DNA from: Opitutaceae bacterium | GTDB lineage: Bacteria > Verrucomicrobiota > Verrucomicrobiia > Opitutales > Opitutaceae | Assembly: GCA_003164715.1 (NCBI GenBank) | Contig: PLTZ01000001.1 | Span: 1-57,242, forward strand | Direction of reading: 5' to 3' | Length of the DNA: 57,242 nt | Shown: in pieces, positions 44,006 through 52,562 of the stretch | How positions within the stretch are numbered: position 1 is the stretch's first letter | How the letters are laid out: each line of letters opens with the position of its first letter | Made by a program: the position numbers and the translations under genes | Notes under the pieces: model-generated | What the model was told of the DNA's origin: nothing | The model's input: only the letters and a program-made list of their open reading frames with translations | Database searches by the model: none

Positions 44006-46216
44006 TCAGAGCGAATACGTGAGGGAGACGTAGGCGAGCGGTCCGTTGTAGTTGGTGAACCCGCCGGCCGTCGGATCCGTCCACCGGAGGTAGCCCACCC
44101 TGCCCTCGCCGATCAGCCGGTCGCTGAACTTGTGCTTCAGGCCGACCGTGACGTTGCTCTCCTCGAAGCTCGATCCGTAGGGCTGGCCGCCCTGGGCGAC
44201 CTGCGGGTTGTAGTTGTCCGCCCGCTGGAAGGCCCACTGGAGCTGGGCGTCCGTCTGCTTGTCGAGCACGAAGCCGCAGAGCGCGCTTCCGGTCACGTAG
44301 TTGTTGTCGGCATTGTTGACGGGCGAGGCGATGTTCGTCACCGCGGACACCACGACCACCGGCCACCCGGTCTGCAGGTAGCTGTAGACGAGGTTCACGT
44401 TGCCCTGCACGTAGAACTGGCTGACGGGCGTCCAGTTGACGGTCTCGCTCAGCATCTGCCCGCGGGCCTTGCCGGAGGTGATCTCGCTGCCGAGTCCGCC
44501 GTTCGGGATTGCCGCCGTGACGGACATGTCGCCGTACTGCGGCTGGTAGCGCGTGTTGAAGGACAGCTGCGCAAACGGCTTGAAGATGATGCTCAGCTTG
44601 ACCCCGGTGAAGGTGTAGCCGGTCACAAAGAGGCCGCCGTAGCTGCCCGTGCCGATGATGTCGTCCGAGCCCACGAACCGGTTCTGGTGATCCTTGCGGT
44701 AGACCTCGGCACGCACCGTGAACATGCTCGACGCGTTCCAGTTGGCGCCGACCTTCAGGTCCTCGTAGTCCTGGTTCGCGTCCTGGAAGAAGACGCTGCC
44801 GATCGGCGTCGCGGTGTTGGTCGTGACGCCTGCGCCCGTGACGGTTGTCGCTATATACGGATTGACCCAGTGCTGGGTGCCCCGGTCGATGCAGTCGTCA
44901 AACGTCCCGTAGAGCGAGAGGCTCCGGATGCCCGTGTACTCGAGCGAAAGCTCAGGCGTCTCGGTGTGGTCGAGGAAGTGGGAGTAGGTCAGCTCGTAGT
45001 TGGTGTTGATGTTGGTCAAGGCGACCGTCTTCGCCCCGGTGGCGAGCGTCGTGTTCATGAAGCCGCCGCTGCTGCCGACCCCGTTTGACTCGTCGCGGAA
45101 TCCGAGGTCCGCCGTCAGATCCTTGATCGGCGTGTACTTCAGGAAGATGTTCCCGGTGTAGTCGTAGAGCGTGGACGTGCCATAGATGGCCGCTGCCGTT
45201 TCGGCCACGTAGACCGCATTCGGCACCGCGGCATACGTGGGGGTGAGCCACGTGCCGCCGTTGGTCGAATTCTGGTGGGTGTACATGAGCCCAACGTCCA
45301 CGGCCAGCTTGTCGTTGATGGTCGTCTCGGTCTGGTCCAGGAGGCGCAGCGAATTGGAGATCCTGCTCTCGAGGTCGTCGGTCACCTCAACCGTCGGGTC
45401 GGCAAGCACGCCGAGGGAGTTCGGGTACTTGATGTAGTCCCGGGAGTCGACGTTGTTGACCCAGTCATAGGTGAACTTGAAGGTCTCTGTGGTGCGCCCG
45501 ATCTTCGCCGTCACCCCGGCTTCGACGCTGCGGTGGTGCTCGTCCAGGATCTGGGTGTTCGGGTTGATGTACACCGCGTTTGCGGGTAGCGCGTTGCCGA
45601 CAAGCGCATTCTTCACAACCGTGACCAGCGGGTTGACGACGGGCGCCCACTCCGTCGAGTCCTTGGACCCGGTCCGGACGTCGTCCTTGTAGCTGAAGGT
45701 GAAGACCGGCTGGTCGGGCTTGGCATAGGTCGCCCCGACCCAGAATGTGCCGCGGTCGACGTGGAGCTGCTCTCCGGTGAGCCGGTAGAGGCGGTCGGTC
45801 TCCGGGAAAAACCCGCCCACGCCGTCGTAGAACGTGCGGAAGCGCTTGTAGCCCATGTCGAAGCTCCCGACGTTCGTCTCGTCGATCTTCAGGGTCGCCA
45901 GGTAGTCGTCCGTCCCCTCGAGCGCGTGGCCGTTGACGGTGAGGGTCGTCGCGTCGGAGAGGTCCTTCGTGAAGTTGAAGTCCTCGATGCCGAAGGATCC
46001 CCAGGTGGGCGTGCTCTGGCGCGCCGCGTAGGAGGCGTCGTCGCCCGATATCCACGCCGTCTGACCGGTCACCTTGATGTAGCTCTCATAGGTGGGGAAG
46101 GCGTCGCCATTGGTCGGGGCGTCAGCCGCCACCGAGAGGGACACCGTGAGGGAAAGGGCTGCACCAAGGCCGACGAGGCCCGCGATGCGGCTGAGGGAGG
46201 TAGAGGCCGTATGCAT
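44006..46216 (-). CDS. MtrB/PioB-like outer-membrane beta-barrel of a porin-cytochrome conduit
   Basis: A 736-residue exported protein (signal about 1-31, cut near AAADAPT). Its remainder is alternating polar/aromatic strands from end to end, closing AYVSLTYSL, the pattern of a large barrel of roughly 26-28 strands. The N-terminal region keeps a gene-family start (ITVTGQTAW-like VTGQTAWISGDD) and TTLTVNGHALEGTDDYLATL. The multihaem cytochrome gene lies directly upstream with a 21-base gap, so the pair matches MtrA/MtrB, PioA/PioB and MtoA/MtoB units. No outer-surface cytochrome gene is seen. The N-terminal CXXC of Shewanella MtrB is absent. Confidence 0.85.
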   Translation of the reverse strand: MHTASTSLSRIAGLVGLGAALSLTVSLSVAADAPTNGDAFPTYESYIKVTGQTAWISGDDASYAARQSTPTWGSFGIEDFNFTKDLSDATTLTVNGHALEGTDDYLATLKIDETNVGSFDMGYKRFRTFYDGVGGFFPETDRLYRLTGEQLHVDRGTFWVGATYAKPDQPVFTFSYKDDVRTGSKDSTEWAPVVNPLVTVVKNALVGNALPANAVYINPNTQILDEHHRSVEAGVTAKIGRTTETFKFTYDWVNNVDSRDYIKYPNSLGVLADPTVEVTDDLESRISNSLRLLDQTETTINDKLAVDVGLMYTHQNSTNGGTWLTPTYAAVPNAVYVAETAAAIYGTSTLYDYTGNIFLKYTPIKDLTADLGFRDESNGVGSSGGFMNTTLATGAKTVALTNINTNYELTYSHFLDHTETPELSLEYTGIRSLSLYGTFDDCIDRGTQHWVNPYIATTVTGAGVTTNTATPIGSVFFQDANQDYEDLKVGANWNASSMFTVRAEVYRKDHQNRFVGSDDIIGTGSYGGLFVTGYTFTGVKLSIIFKPFAQLSFNTRYQPQYGDMSVTAAIPNGGLGSEITSGKARGQMLSETVNWTPVSQFYVQGNVNLVYSYLQTGWPVVVVSAVTNIASPVNNADNNYVTGSALCGFVLDKQTDAQLQWAFQRADNYNPQVAQGGQPYGSSFEESNVTVGLKHKFSDRLIGEGRVGYLRWTDPTAGGFTNYNGPLAYVSLTYSL

Positions 46217-46237
46217 GGTGTTGACGTCCGTTAAGGG

Positions 46238-47038
46238 TTAGGGACGAAGTGAGGCGTTCACATTGGAGCCGTGGACATCCTCGTGGCAGCCTGCGGACCA
46301 GCAGGTGCCCTCGGAGAGCCGGGACCCGATAGAACTGGCGTGGGCGCCGTCCTTGAACCCGCCGATGTTGAATCCGGGGGTGAGGGTCTCAAGGTGGCAG
46401 CGCATGCACAGGTTGGCGTCGCGTGCCACGAGCATCTTGTCGTTGACCGTGCCGTGCGGGTTGTGGCAGGCGGTGCAGCCCTCCTCACGGATGGCCCCGT
46501 GGGGATAGGTGTACGGGCCCGCCTGCTGCGTGTGGCAGCGGATGCACGTTTCGGTCTTGGCTGTAAGCTGGGCGCCGCCGCCGCGGATCGCATTGCCCTT
46601 GTGGACGTCGTGGCAGTCCACGCAGCTCACCTTGCCGGCGAGGACCGGGTGCGTGTGCGGGAGGCTGAACTCGCCGCGCTTGTCGAGGTGGCACTGGAAG
46701 CAGGCCTCGGGTGACTTGCGGGGGTTGACGATCGTGCCGGCCTTGCCGCCGGACTGGACGTGCAGGCTTCCCGGGCCGTGGCAGGCCTCGCAGCCGGTGT
46801 CGCCCACCTTCGCATCGGCTATCATGAGCCGGGCGTGGGAGGCACTCGCAAAGTGGCTCGTCTGGTCCTCGTGGCATTGGACGCATTCCTTGCTGCCCAC
46901 GTAGGTGGCCCCCGGTGTGCCGGTGCCCGGTGCGACCACAATGCGGTCGACCGCCACGCAGGAGATCAGGAGCAGGGACCAGAGTGCGCATCCACCGAAT
47001 ATCAGGTGGGTCGCGAATCGGCGTGAGAATCTTTTCAT
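46238..47038 (-). CDS. Octahaem periplasmic lipoprotein cytochrome (MtrA/DmsE/OmaB-like)
   Basis: A 266-residue protein. The signal ends in LLLISC, giving a lipid-linked Cys27. Seven CXXCH motifs start at Cys52, 83, 113, 139, 165, 188 and 211, and an eighth atypical site is CWSAGCH (246-252), a CX4CH spacing. Eight haems match OmaB/OmaC size rather than the ten of MtrA. It should insert in the barrel encoded next and carry electrons across the outer membrane. A promoter lies about 50 bases upstream. The leader before ATG reads CAACACC, as for the barrel gene. Confidence 0.9.
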   Translation of the reverse strand: MKRFSRRFATHLIFGGCALWSLLLISCVAVDRIVVAPGTGTPGATYVGSKECVQCHEDQTSHFASASHARLMIADAKVGDTGCEACHGPGSLHVQSGGKAGTIVNPRKSPEACFQCHLDKRGEFSLPHTHPVLAGKVSCVDCHDVHKGNAIRGGGAQLTAKTETCIRCHTQQAGPYTYPHGAIREEGCTACHNPHGTVNDKMLVARDANLCMRCHLETLTPGFNIGGFKDGAHASSIGSRLSEGTCWSAGCHEDVHGSNVNASLRP

Positions 47039-47416
47039 GGTGTTGGCGTTGGGGCTTGGGGAAATCGGTCTAATCAGCTGGAACGGATCGTGCCATATAT
47101 ATCGGCAGGCATCTGCGCATCAATTGCCAACATTCGCGCATACTTTGGTCATTGTTTGTGCTTATTCAGTGGTGAAGCGCCGTAAATGCCGCGATGCCCC
47201 TAGAGCGGCCGGACCCCAGAATACCAAGCTCCAGCGAAACCGCCGCGATCCGCGCCCTTCGCCGGCGGGCTCCGACTCCCCTTCCGTTGGCCTGACGGAA
47301 ACTCGAGGCCGTGCGCACCCGGAGCAGAGCAAGAATAGCGGAGCAAATGGCAAGAGATGCGCCGACAATCGGCGCAGGCCCCACTATCTTCCATCAGCTA
47401 AAGAAAAGGTCCTACC
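47039..47416. other. Intergenic region upstream of the octahaem operon
   Basis: 378 bases with no supported gene. It contains the leftward promoter described separately and a short repeat TGCC-N9-GGCA (47091-47107) over its -10. The right part, 47200-47400, is GC-richer and looks non-coding. Confidence 0.5.
47096..47123 (-). promoter_or_regulatory. Sigma-70-type promoter of the octahaem cytochrome/porin operon
   Basis: On the minus strand TTGATG (47123-47118) and TATATA (47101-47096) are separated by 16 bases, placing the transcript start about 50 bases before the ATG. The -10 overlaps the small palindrome TGCC-N9-GGCA, a possible operator. Confidence 0.5.
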
Positions 47417-47695
47417 ATGCCGGTCATCAAAATCCATCTGGAGCACGAGGAGCTTTCAGCCATCAAGCGCCGGGCGAGCGAGCTTGGCATCAGCGTCGAG
47501 GACCTGGCCTACGGGGCGATCAACTGTTCGATGAGCCACGTGAAGGAGTCCTTCTGCAGGACGCGGATTGACCAGGCCGTCAGCGAGCGCGGGCGCGACC
47601 TGCCCCTGTGGAGCGATAGCGCCAGGTCCGTCGCCATCTACGAGAGCAAGCCCGACATCCAGCAGGCCCCCGGCCCAAAGGGCGGCCCGCTCTGA
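47417..47695 (+). CDS. Small ribbon-helix-helix-like hypothetical protein
   Basis: A 92-residue protein starting MPVIKIHLEHEELSAIKRRASELGISVEDLAYGAIN, which reads as strand-helix-helix like CopG/Arc proteins. It is preceded by AAAAGG seven bases before the ATG, one of the few plausible Shine-Dalgarno sites here. No partner toxin gene follows. The role is unknown. Confidence 0.7.
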   Translation: MPVIKIHLEHEELSAIKRRASELGISVEDLAYGAINCSMSHVKESFCRTRIDQAVSERGRDLPLWSDSARSVAIYESKPDIQQAPGPKGGPL

Positions 47696-47794
47696 GCCCC
47701 CCCGCGCCGCGAGCCTCTCGCGATTAGCCCGCACCCGGCCGGCCCCCTCGGCTGTTAGCTGACTTTCCCTGCGCAGCCGTAAGCCCCTTCCGCC

Positions 47795-49138
47795 ATGAGC
47801 ACCCGTTCGTACGCGCTTGCCCGCATTCTTGCGCTCCTCGCTGGCGCCCTGCTTCCTGCAGGCCTTGCGGCCGCGCAGCCCGCCGCCGCCGCCGCTACGC
47901 CGGCCGCCCCGCCGCCTTGGGCCCCATCCGACGGCCCCAACCATCCGATGGGGGTCGGTCGGGGGATATTCCCCGGGCGCGTGACCTGGATCCGGGACAC
48001 CTCCGCCACGCCGTGGGACGGCAAGACGGGCAACTGGTGGGACGAGGGCACGGGGATCCGGCAGCCGGCCGTCGACAACATGCTGTCGCGCTCGCTCCGG
48101 GCGCTCTCGGGCAAGGCCGAGGACCGGGCGGCGTGGGAGGCCCTCTTCCAGTATTTCAACCAGCAGCAGCGCCAGCTGAAGGCCGGGTACCGCAGCGGCG
48201 AGAAGGTGGCGGTCAAGATCAACTGCAACAATGCGTACGGCGGCTACGGGGACGTTGACGGGCAGATCGACCAGTCTCCCCAGGTGCTGCTCGGCCTGGT
48301 GGGCCAGCTCGTGAACGCCGCCGGCGTCCCCCAGGAGATGATCACGGTCTACGAGGCGGCCCGCGTCGTCCCCGACCGCGTCTACCTGCCGACGCACACG
48401 GCGTTCCCGCGCGTCCGGTTCGTCGATTCCCAGGGCAACGGCGCCAACGGCCGCTACCCCGTGGAGTACGTGGAGGAGATGCTCAACTATTCCATGCCCG
48501 ACCCGAAGGTCGGCAGGGACCTGCCGCGGTGCGTCGTGGAGGCGACGTACCTTGTCAACCTCACGCTGGTCAAGGGCCACCCGACGACGGGAGTGTCGCT
48601 CACCGCCAAGAACCATTACGGCACCGTCGACGTCCGCGACCATGAGGTCTACGTGAACGCCCATTCGCACCCGATGGGGACGTACCACCCCTTCGTCGAC
48701 ATGATCGGCTCCAGGGAGCTGGGAGGAAAGACGCTGCTCTTCATCCTGGACGGCCTTTACGGCGTCCGCGACGTCAACGACAATGTCGCCGACTACGGCC
48801 ACTGGAACAAGCTCTTCCACGGGGAGTGGCTCTCGAGCGTCTTCATGTCGCTCGACCCCATCGCCATCGACTCGGTCGGCCTCGACTTCCTGCGGGCGGA
48901 GTTCCCCTACGGCAGGTCCACGGACCTGAACTTCCAGCCAATGAGGAACGCGGACAACTATCTTCACGAGGCCGCGCTCGCCGACCATCCGCCCTCCGGC
49001 GTCCGCTATGCTCCCGACGGCGTCCCGCTCAAGAGCCTCGGAGTCCACGAGCATTGGAACAACGAGGTCGACCGAGAGTACTCCAGGAACCTAGGGCGCG
49101 ACGAAGGAATCGAACTGCGGGTCGTTCCGCCGAACTGA
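47795..49138 (+). CDS. Exported DUF362-domain protein
   Basis: A 447-residue protein with a signal peptide (ARILALLAGALLPAGLAAA) and a Pro/Ala-rich stretch. The DUF362 core follows: VKINCNNAYGGYGDVDGQID, TYLVNLTLVKGHPTTGVSLT, KNHYGTVDVRDHEVYVNAHS and DPIAIDSVGLDFLRAE. In this family the KIN and KNH blocks are conserved and some members carry Fe-S ferredoxin motifs; this one has none. Function is not established. Confidence 0.85.
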   Translation: MSTRSYALARILALLAGALLPAGLAAAQPAAAAATPAAPPPWAPSDGPNHPMGVGRGIFPGRVTWIRDTSATPWDGKTGNWWDEGTGIRQPAVDNMLSRSLRALSGKAEDRAAWEALFQYFNQQQRQLKAGYRSGEKVAVKINCNNAYGGYGDVDGQIDQSPQVLLGLVGQLVNAAGVPQEMITVYEAARVVPDRVYLPTHTAFPRVRFVDSQGNGANGRYPVEYVEEMLNYSMPDPKVGRDLPRCVVEATYLVNLTLVKGHPTTGVSLTAKNHYGTVDVRDHEVYVNAHSHPMGTYHPFVDMIGSRELGGKTLLFILDGLYGVRDVNDNVADYGHWNKLFHGEWLSSVFMSLDPIAIDSVGLDFLRAEFPYGRSTDLNFQPMRNADNYLHEAALADHPPSGVRYAPDGVPLKSLGVHEHWNNEVDREYSRNLGRDEGIELRVVPPN

Positions 49139-49498
49139 TTTCTTCCGGCTGCTTGGGCGCGCTCCGCCAGCGCTTTACGAGCGCGGCGGCCGAAGCTATG
49201 CAAATATTGGCATTATGGGTCGTGATACCCGCAGCGGACTACAGGTGGTGGATTGACGCGCGGGACACCACAACCTGTAGTGGCCAACGCCCCAGCTTTG
49301 GACACACCGATGAATTTGCTCCCTGCACCATTCTGCCCCCGTACCAACGGCTCGGGCGGCACGGCGTCCGTCCAAAACCTCGCGTGCCTTCTCTACGGCC
49401 TGTACCGTTCAACCGGTCGGGCTCCGATGCGCCTCTAGCACCCTGCCGATTGGAGTCCGAGGCTCCGACGGCGGCGGCACCCGCCACTAATTCCTTCA
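49139..49498. other. Leader region of nrdJ
   Basis: 360 bases with no gene. It carries the hairpin given separately. I searched for a cobalamin-riboswitch box and for NrdR boxes by eye and found no convincing match to either. Confidence 0.45.
49239..49280 (+). promoter_or_regulatory. Long inverted repeat in the nrdJ leader
   Basis: CTACAGGT (49239-49246) pairs perfectly with ACCTGTAG (49273-49280), extended by GGTG (49247-49250) with CACC (49266-49269) across a three-base bulge. The loop is 15 bases. It lies about 220 bases before nrdJ and has no T-run. It may be an operator or an RNA structure. Confidence 0.5.
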
Positions 49499-52003
49499 AT
49501 GATCAAGCACTCCGAAACGCACCTTTCCCCCCAACGCCCGCCGAAACTTCTGACGCGCAATCCCATCCCGCCGGAAGCCCGGCAGGTGGTCAAACGCACC
49601 GGCGAGCTCGTCCGCTTCGACCTCAACAAGATCACCCGCGCGATCGCGCTCGCAGAATTCGACACGAAGAACCCTGACAAGAAGAACCTCTATCGCGAGG
49701 ATCTCCTCGCGTGCTTCGGCCTCGAACCGGACGATTTCCTCTCGGTGACGAAGACCGCGGAGCGCGTGCAAAGCGCTTTGGAGGGGCTCTACTACCGCGC
49801 CGGGAAGCATCCCACCATCGAGCAGATCCAGAACGCCATCGTCGTCCAGATCGCGGCCGACGGCCGCTGGGACGTCGCGGCCGCGTACATGACGTACCGC
49901 CTGAAGCAGGCGGACAGGCGCCTCGCGGTCTACGCCAACAGCGGGATGTCCGACTACATCGCCCAGTCAAAGTATGCCCGGTTCAATGAGCGGCTCGGCC
50001 GCCGCGAGATCTGGGTCGAAAGCGCGGCGCGGGTCGAGGCCGTGCACCGCATGTTCTTCGAGAAGAAGCTCGACCGGCGCCTGCCGGCCCTGTTCAACGC
50101 CGAGGTGGTCGAGCTCGCGGGCCGCCACCTGAAGGCGCTCGAGGCGATGCTCGGGGGAAAGACCCTCGGCGAGATCATCGGGGACAGCTTCCAGGCCGTG
50201 GCCCGCAAGCAGGTGCTTCCCTCGATGCGCTCGCTCCAGTTTGCGGAGGCGTGCCTGAGCGCGCACGCGCGGATGTTCAACTGCAGCTTCTCGAACCTCG
50301 ACCGGTTGGACTTCTTCAAGGAGTTCTTCTACCTGCTGCTCTGCGGCTGCGGCTGCGGCTTCTCGGTGCAGCGCCAGCACGTCTCGCGCCTGCCCGCCCT
50401 GCCGAAGCGCGGCCTCGAGACCGAACTGCCGGTCGTCCACTTCATCGTGGGCGACACGATCGAGGGATGGGCGGAGGCGCTCGACGCGCTCGTGCGGAGC
50501 TATTTCAACGGTACGAAGATCGAGTTCAGCTACCACATGGTCCGCCCCCGGGGGGCGCACCTGAGGACGTCGGGCGGCAAGGCCCCGGGCCACCTGCCGC
50601 TCAAGAAGGCGCTCATCAACATCGAGTCCGTGCTGGTGGGCGCCGTGGGCCGCAGCCTCAAGCCGATCGAGGTCTACGACATCTGCATGTTCACCGCGCG
50701 GGCGGTGCTCTCCGGAGGGATCAGGCGCTCCGCCTGCATCTGCCTCTTCTCCTACGACGACGAGGACATGATGACGGCCAAGACCGGGGACTGGTTCGAC
50801 AAGCATCCCCAGCGCAGCGCCTCCAACAACAGCGCCGTCATCCCGCGCTCGATGAAGGACGACTCCGTGTTCCGCAAGCTCTTCGCGAGCACGAAGGAAT
50901 TCGGCGAGCCGGGCTTCGTCTTCTGCGACAACCCGGAGGCCGGCGTCAACCCCTGCTCGGAGATCGGCCTGCTGCCGGTCGTCAACTGGGAGCTGTCGAG
51001 CGCCGAGGTGGAGAAGCTCTACAGCTGGGGCTACACCGGCGAGCTGCCGGGGATGTCGCGGCTCTCCGGATGGGAGATGTGCAACCTGACCAGCACCAAC
51101 GGCGCCATGATCCACAGCGTCGACGACCTGATCCGCGCCACGACGCGCGCCGCCATCATCGGCACGCTCCAGGCGGCCTATACGGACATCAAGTTCCTGG
51201 GCCCCATCACGCGGCTGATCAACGAGCATGACGCGCTCCTCGGCGTGTCCATCTGCGGCTTCATGGACTCGCCCGAGGTGCTGCTCAACGCGGAGGCGCT
51301 CACGGAGGCGGCGCGCATCGTGCGGGCGACCAACGTGCTCGTCGCCGAGCTGCTGGGGATCAACCCCGCGGCCCGCACGACCACCGTAAAGCCCGAGGGG
51401 ACGACGGCGGCGCTCGTCGGCACGGCCTCGGGAATCCACCCGAACCACGCGCGCCGCTATTTCCGGCGGGTCCAGGCCGCCCGGACGGAGGCCGTGTACC
51501 AGCACTTCAAGGCCGCGAACCCGCAGATGTGCGAATGCAGCGTGTACGACCCCGACCACACCGACGTGATCACGTTCCCGGTGCAGGCGCCTGATAACGC
51601 CATTCTCAAGAACGAGATTAGCGCGATCGAATTCCTCGAGTACGTCAGCCTCGTGCAGCGGTCATGGGTGCGGGCCGGGACCAACCCCAAGGGCAACCGC
51701 TCGCCGGAGGTCTCCCACAACGTCTCGAACACCTGCGTGGTCAAGCCGAACGAGTGGGATGCGGTCGCCGACTACATCTGGACGCACCGGGAGGACTTCA
51801 CGGGAATATCGCTCCTCGGCGACGACGGGCAGACCCGCTACGCGCAGGCCCCCTTCCAGGCCCTCGAGACCGACGAGGACATCCTCCACTGGAACCGCCT
51901 CCAGCCCAAGGTGGTCGACTACACCACGCTCAAGGAGCAATCCGACAACACCGCCCTGAAGGACGTGGTCGCCTGCGCGGGCGGTGCGTGCGAATTGACC
52001 TGA
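49499..52003 (+). CDS. nrdJ: Adenosylcobalamin-dependent (class II) ribonucleotide reductase
   Basis: An 834-residue monomeric-type enzyme that makes deoxyribonucleotides using a cobalamin-derived radical. An N-terminal ATP-cone lies at about 26-115 (VVKRTGELVRFDLNKITRAI). Catalytic features are LPSMRSLQF, MFNCSF, the Cys/Gly run LLCGCGCGFSVQ, GVNPCSEIGL (Cys486, Glu488) and NTCVVKPNEW. The redox pair is at the C-terminus (VACAGGACELT). It is oxygen independent, so DNA synthesis can proceed with or without air, but needs vitamin B12. No nrdA/nrdB is seen. Confidence 0.94.
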   Translation: MIKHSETHLSPQRPPKLLTRNPIPPEARQVVKRTGELVRFDLNKITRAIALAEFDTKNPDKKNLYREDLLACFGLEPDDFLSVTKTAERVQSALEGLYYRAGKHPTIEQIQNAIVVQIAADGRWDVAAAYMTYRLKQADRRLAVYANSGMSDYIAQSKYARFNERLGRREIWVESAARVEAVHRMFFEKKLDRRLPALFNAEVVELAGRHLKALEAMLGGKTLGEIIGDSFQAVARKQVLPSMRSLQFAEACLSAHARMFNCSFSNLDRLDFFKEFFYLLLCGCGCGFSVQRQHVSRLPALPKRGLETELPVVHFIVGDTIEGWAEALDALVRSYFNGTKIEFSYHMVRPRGAHLRTSGGKAPGHLPLKKALINIESVLVGAVGRSLKPIEVYDICMFTARAVLSGGIRRSACICLFSYDDEDMMTAKTGDWFDKHPQRSASNNSAVIPRSMKDDSVFRKLFASTKEFGEPGFVFCDNPEAGVNPCSEIGLLPVVNWELSSAEVEKLYSWGYTGELPGMSRLSGWEMCNLTSTNGAMIHSVDDLIRATTRAAIIGTLQAAYTDIKFLGPITRLINEHDALLGVSICGFMDSPEVLLNAEALTEAARIVRATNVLVAELLGINPAARTTTVKPEGTTAALVGTASGIHPNHARRYFRRVQAARTEAVYQHFKAANPQMCECSVYDPDHTDVITFPVQAPDNAILKNEISAIEFLEYVSLVQRSWVRAGTNPKGNRSPEVSHNVSNTCVVKPNEWDAVADYIWTHREDFTGISLLGDDGQTRYAQAPFQALETDEDILHWNRLQPKVVDYTTLKEQSDNTALKDVVACAGGACELT

Positions 52004-52031
52004 GGGCGACGCGCTCGCCCGGCCGCGACCG

Positions 52032-52541
52032 CTAGGCGCCCGGCGCAGCCCCGGGCTGCCCGGCGCGTCGGCGCACCCTGCCCCGGTCCCCGCCCGCCGC
52101 GCCCCCGCGCAGCGCGGGCACGACCACGACGGGACAGCGCGCCCGTTTCAGGATGGCGTGGGTCGTTCCTCCGATCAGCAGGTCGTAGACCGCGCCGTGC
52201 CCATGCGAGCCCATCACGATGTAGTCGGCGCCGAAAACCCCGGCCTGCTCGAGGATCTGGACGGTCGGTATGCCCCCGACCTCGGCCACCTCGGCCTCGA
52301 CGCCGCCCGCGTTCAGCCCGGCCTTCAAGGCCGCCAGCTGGACCGCCGCGCCCGTCTCCGCCCTCGCCTGCATTTGCGACAGGTCGACGACCATGGACGA
52401 GCTGTCGCCCGGGACGATCGCGGGCGCGACGACATGAAGGAGCACGAGGCGCCCCCCGACGGCGCGCGCCAGGGAGGCCGCGTTCTCCACGACCGCCGGC
52501 GTGATCGCGGAAAAGTCAACCGGTGCGAGGATTGTCTTCAT
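52032..52541 (-). CDS. Universal stress protein (UspA family)
   Basis: A 169-residue protein. It begins MKTILAPVDFSAITP, and the nucleotide-binding loop is GSHGHGAVYDLLIGGTTHAI. It ends CPVVVVPAL followed by a Gly/Arg tail unlikely to be folded. ATP-binding type, from the G-x2-G-x9-G pattern. It converges on nrdJ, 28 bases away, and lies 21 bases after the GNAT on the same strand. A close paralogue is at 56081. Confidence 0.92.
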   Translation of the reverse strand: MKTILAPVDFSAITPAVVENAASLARAVGGRLVLLHVVAPAIVPGDSSSMVVDLSQMQARAETGAAVQLAALKAGLNAGGVEAEVAEVGGIPTVQILEQAGVFGADYIVMGSHGHGAVYDLLIGGTTHAILKRARCPVVVVPALRGGAAGGDRGRVRRRAGQPGAAPGA

Positions 52542-52562
52542 GCAAGAGATCCACCCCGGCCC

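Noticed and set aside
47456-49054. 532-residue minus-strand frame over the DUF362 gene
   Set aside because: Antisense shadow produced by high third-position GC; the plus-strand gene has a signal peptide and family motifs.
49139-49498. Cobalamin riboswitch before nrdJ
   Set aside because: No B12-box-like sequence found; only one inverted repeat is visible.
49967-51559. 530-residue minus-strand frame over nrdJ
   Set aside because: Antisense shadow; the nrdJ catalytic motifs are on the plus strand.
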